Shown: positions 62,158 through 64,000 of the stretch, one piece after another
Layout: every line of letters begins with the position of its first letter
Numbering within the stretch: the stretch's first letter is position 1
Source of the DNA: Streptomyces sp. HNM0574
GTDB taxonomy: Bacteria > Actinomycetota > Actinomycetes > Streptomycetales > Streptomycetaceae
NCBI RefSeq assembly: GCF_012726235.1
Contig: NZ_JAASAH010000022.1
Location: forward strand, 1-64,000
DNA length: 64,000 nucleotides
Direction: 5' to 3'
The notes under the pieces: generated by a model
The model's input: only the letters and a program-made list of their open reading frames with translations
What the model was told of the DNA's origin: nothing
The model's database searches: none
Program-made: the position numbers and the translations under genes

Positions 62158-63393
62158 ATGTCGTCGCTTGCCGAGAACGTCCGGAATCATCGCCGCCGCA
62201 TGGGCTGGAGCCAGGAGCAACTTGCCGAAGAGGCCGACCTGTCCGTGGGCGTCGTACGCAAGGTCGAGCAGGGCGGGGACGCCAGGGTCGAGACCCTTCA
62301 CACACTCGCGCGGGCCCTCGGCACCACGACCTCCAGTCTCTTCGCAACGGAAGTCCCCGACCCGGTCCGTGCAGCCGAAGGAGACGGCCCCAGGCTCGCG
62401 GAGCTGAGACGAGCGCTCATGCCGCCCGTCGGTCTGTCCGAAGTGCTGGTGGAGCCACCTCAGCCCGTCGATCCGGCCGCGATTCAGCGCGACATCGACG
62501 ACGCGCACAGCCTGTACCACGCAGACCGCTACGACTCCGTCGCAAAGAAGCTCCCCGGCATCCTGAGCGCCTCCGAGGCCGCGGTCGTGACCGCCGAGGA
62601 TGAAGATGCTCGACAGCAGGCCGCTGCCGTGCGCGCAGGGGCCTTCCTGCTCGCAGGTAAGTTCCTGACGCAGGTCAGGCGGTACGACATGGCCTACCAC
62701 GCGCTCTCCCAGGGCATCAGGGAAGCCAGGGAGGTGGGGAAGACCGGCATGGCCGCCACGGGTGTCGTGGGCCTTGCATGGCTACTCCTGAGGCAGGACC
62801 GCTTCGACGAAGCGGAACGTCTGGCCACCACGACGGCCTCGGAGGTCGAGCCGCGCATCTCCAGCGCCACGCAAGGTGAGTTGGCCGTGTGGGGTGAGCT
62901 TCTTCAGCGTGCCGCCTCCGCGGCCGTGCGGAACAACCGGCCGGACGTCGCGAGGGAGGCCCGACGCATGACGGCGACGGCCGCCAGCGCCCTGGACTCC
63001 GAGCACGTGAACTTCCCCGAGCACTGGACCACGTTCGGGCCGGTGACGGCCGAGACGAAGGTCATCGAAGACCTCGCGCTGATCGGGGATTCTCGTGGTG
63101 TGCTCCGCCGAGCCGATGAAGGGCCGGTCGGAGCAAAGGCGTTGAAGCGTTTCGGCCGGACGAGCGCGAACAACTGGGACCGGCACCGGCTGGATGTCGC
63201 CCAGGCTCACGCCCGACTGGGGTCGCACCAGGATGCGATGGATGAGCTCAACTCCATCCGCCGGACCTCGCCGGAGTGGCTGAAGCACCAGATGATGGCG
63301 CGCTACGTCATGGAGGACATCCTGACGAAGCGCAAGCGGACGCTGACCACAGGCATGCGGGACATGGCCTCTCACCTGGGCGTCACCGGGTAA
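62158..63393 (+). CDS. XRE-family regulator with TPR-like C-terminal domain
   Basis: A 411-residue putative transcription factor. Residues ~1-65 form the Cro/cI helix-turn-helix (VRNHRRRMGWSQEQLAEEADLSVGVVRKVEQGG, TLHTLARALGTTTSSLFATE). The remaining ~330 residues are alpha-helical and repetitive, TPR-like (AFLLAGKFLTQVRRYDMAYHALSQGIREA, RFDEAERLATTTASEV). This design, an XRE head plus TPR tail, is common in Streptomyces and often senses a peptide. The ATG follows AAGGAGGTGA by 3-4 nt. Codons include more A/T-ending ones (CTT, GAA, CAA) than neighbouring core genes. It is divergent from the peptide-methyltransferase unit and followed by three mini-genes. Confidence 0.88.
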   Translation: MSSLAENVRNHRRRMGWSQEQLAEEADLSVGVVRKVEQGGDARVETLHTLARALGTTTSSLFATEVPDPVRAAEGDGPRLAELRRALMPPVGLSEVLVEPPQPVDPAAIQRDIDDAHSLYHADRYDSVAKKLPGILSASEAAVVTAEDEDARQQAAAVRAGAFLLAGKFLTQVRRYDMAYHALSQGIREAREVGKTGMAATGVVGLAWLLLRQDRFDEAERLATTTASEVEPRISSATQGELAVWGELLQRAASAAVRNNRPDVAREARRMTATAASALDSEHVNFPEHWTTFGPVTAETKVIEDLALIGDSRGVLRRADEGPVGAKALKRFGRTSANNWDRHRLDVAQAHARLGSHQDAMDELNSIRRTSPEWLKHQMMARYVMEDILTKRKRTLTTGMRDMASHLGVTG

Positions 63394-63487
63394 CTACAAC
63401 GCAACGTGGCACTTCGTGACGTACAGCCAGGTAAGTGCCACGTCGCGTGTCTGGGTCATGCCTCTGCGTGCTCGTAGGTTCGTGGTC

Positions 63488-63736
63488 ATGGCAACCACCG
63501 ACAGAAGGCCGGGCGCCACGGAAGTGCCCAACGGCACGCTGGCGAAAGACCCCGAGCACGACGGCAAGGTCGGCGTGGTGATGGGCAGCGAAGGCCCGTA
63601 CCTCCAGCTCCGGCCGCTCAACGGCGGCCGGGAGTGGGACGCCAGGCCCGAGAAGATCGAGCGCCTGACCGCCCGAGAGGAGATCAGCGCTCTCTTGGCG
63701 GTGCAGAACGAGCGGTCAACGAAGAGGCGCCTGTGA
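63488..63736 (+). CDS. Small conserved hypothetical protein, first of three mini-genes
   Basis: An 82-residue soluble protein. The middle (PEHDGKVGVVMGSEGPYLQL) resembles a small beta-barrel such as a KOW/SH3-like strand pair and is followed by RPLNGGREWDARPEKIERLT and a short helix. I recall similar small proteins near XRE regulators in streptomycetes but cannot name the family. ATG 63488 is preferred; a GTG two codons earlier is also in frame. The stop overlaps the next gene's GTG (GTGA), so the three mini-genes are probably translated as one coupled unit. Confidence 0.65.
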   Translation: MATTDRRPGATEVPNGTLAKDPEHDGKVGVVMGSEGPYLQLRPLNGGREWDARPEKIERLTAREEISALLAVQNERSTKRRL

Positions 63737-63858
63737 GCGGACGCCGAGCGGTCCTCGTTCACAAGGAGTGGGCGCTCGAAAACTCCGGCCGCAACCCCCT
63801 GCATCTCACGTACCGGGAGATCGTCACGCGCCCCTGGCGCACCTGGATGCGGCCGTGA
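63733..63858 (+). CDS. Mini-gene, 41 residues, second of three
   Basis: It encodes a 41-residue basic peptide (SGRRAVLVHKEWALENSGRN ... WRTWMRP) with several tryptophans and no membrane segment. Its GTG overlaps the stop of the gene before, and its stop overlaps the GTG of the gene after, by 4 nt each. The overlaps are the main evidence that it is real. No family is recognised. Confidence 0.5.
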   Translation: MSGRRAVLVHKEWALENSGRNPLHLTYREIVTRPWRTWMRP

Positions 63859-63956
63859 TCCGGCGACTCGTCGGCCGGTACGCGGGGGTCCTGTTCATCA
63901 TCGTCATCGCCGCCTCGTGCGGCCTGGTGGTCGGCGCATCGCTCGCCACGTATTGA
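63855..63956 (+). CDS. Mini-gene, 33-residue single-pass membrane peptide
   Basis: A 33-residue peptide with a basic start (VIRRLVGRYAG) and one hydrophobic helix (VLFIIVIAASCGLVVGASL), so a single-pass membrane micropeptide. Its GTG overlaps the previous stop by 4 nt, extending the chain of coupled mini-genes. A hairpin at the window edge may terminate the unit. Confidence 0.5.
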   Translation: MIRRLVGRYAGVLFIIVIAASCGLVVGASLATY

Positions 63957-63977
63957 GCCGGGTCGCCCTGAGCGAAG

Positions 63978-63994
63978 GCCCGCGTTCCGCGGGC
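63978..63994 (+). terminator. Hairpin after the mini-genes
   Basis: GCCCGCG (63978-63984), loop TTC, CGCGGGC (63988-63994): a perfect 7-bp stem 22 nt after the last mini-gene stop. It may be a terminator, but the right edge of the window cuts the context. Confidence 0.5.
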
Positions 63995-64000
63995 GTGGCT

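Overview
The window reads as a Streptomyces chromosome segment. GC content is very high, codons end mostly in G or C, GTG and TTG starts are common, and 4-nt GTGA overlaps are frequent. It encodes an 87-residue WhiB, F420 biosynthesis genes, class-E-sortase-type LAETG sorting signals and a SigB/SigF-type sigma factor with its partners. Gene order resembles what I remember of the S. coelicolor core around whiB; that is recall, not a comparison I could run. No rRNA, tRNA, CRISPR array or complete mobile element was seen.

Layout. 0.3-3.0 kb: SpoIIM-like and RDD membrane proteins and one unknown gene. 3.3-7.2 kb: S-adenosylhomocysteine hydrolase, divergent from a fructose-type PTS permease (EIIB-EIIC-EIIA). 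7.3-13.2 kb, minus strand: a GDP-mannose supply group (DUF3499, phosphomannomutase, a 56-residue Trm112-like protein, a SIS-domain isomerase, mannose-6-phosphate isomerase, a cation efflux pump). 13.5-19.3 kb: a zincin-like protein, a DUF5719 protein and a 1,239-residue membrane glycosyltransferase. 19.6-23.5 kb: whiB with a long upstream region, a cysteine dioxygenase, then cofD-fbiB for coenzyme F420. 23.5-28.5 kb: an AlkA-type glycosylase, mannose-1-phosphate guanylyltransferase, a large secreted PGRP-type amidase and a TIGR03089 protein. 29.3-37.9 kb: four LytR-CpsA-Psr (LCP) genes interleaved with a family 2 glycosyltransferase and an acyl-CoA thioesterase. 38.0-44.8 kb: a VOC/CGNR regulator pair, UDP-glucose dehydrogenase, acyl-CoA dehydrogenase, a hydrolase and a peptide:H+ symporter. 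45.2-51.0 kb: a two-component system, a GtrA protein and purK-purE-dipeptidase. 51.1-55.5 kb: a surface-protein locus with two paralogous sortase-anchored proteins flanking two membrane-anchored proteins. 56.0-58.4 kb: anti-sigma, anti-sigma antagonist and sigma factor. 58.9-64.0 kb: an amino-acid permease, a PIMT-like methyltransferase 4 nt downstream of a 31-residue peptide gene, an XRE regulator and three overlapping mini-genes.

How they fit together. The manA/manB/manC products, UDP-glucose dehydrogenase, two glycosyltransferases, GtrA, four LCP ligases and the amidase suggest a neighbourhood for cell-envelope glycopolymers: sugar activation, assembly, attachment to peptidoglycan, and remodelling. 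The surface locus at 51-55.5 kb extends the envelope theme. The least described items are the peptide plus PIMT-like methyltransferase pair at 60.7-61.9 kb (possible aspartimide-type RiPP), the four-gene surface locus, and a composite ~150-200 bp palindromic intergenic repeat present in three copies (about 32.9, 39.2 and 55.7 kb) plus fragments.
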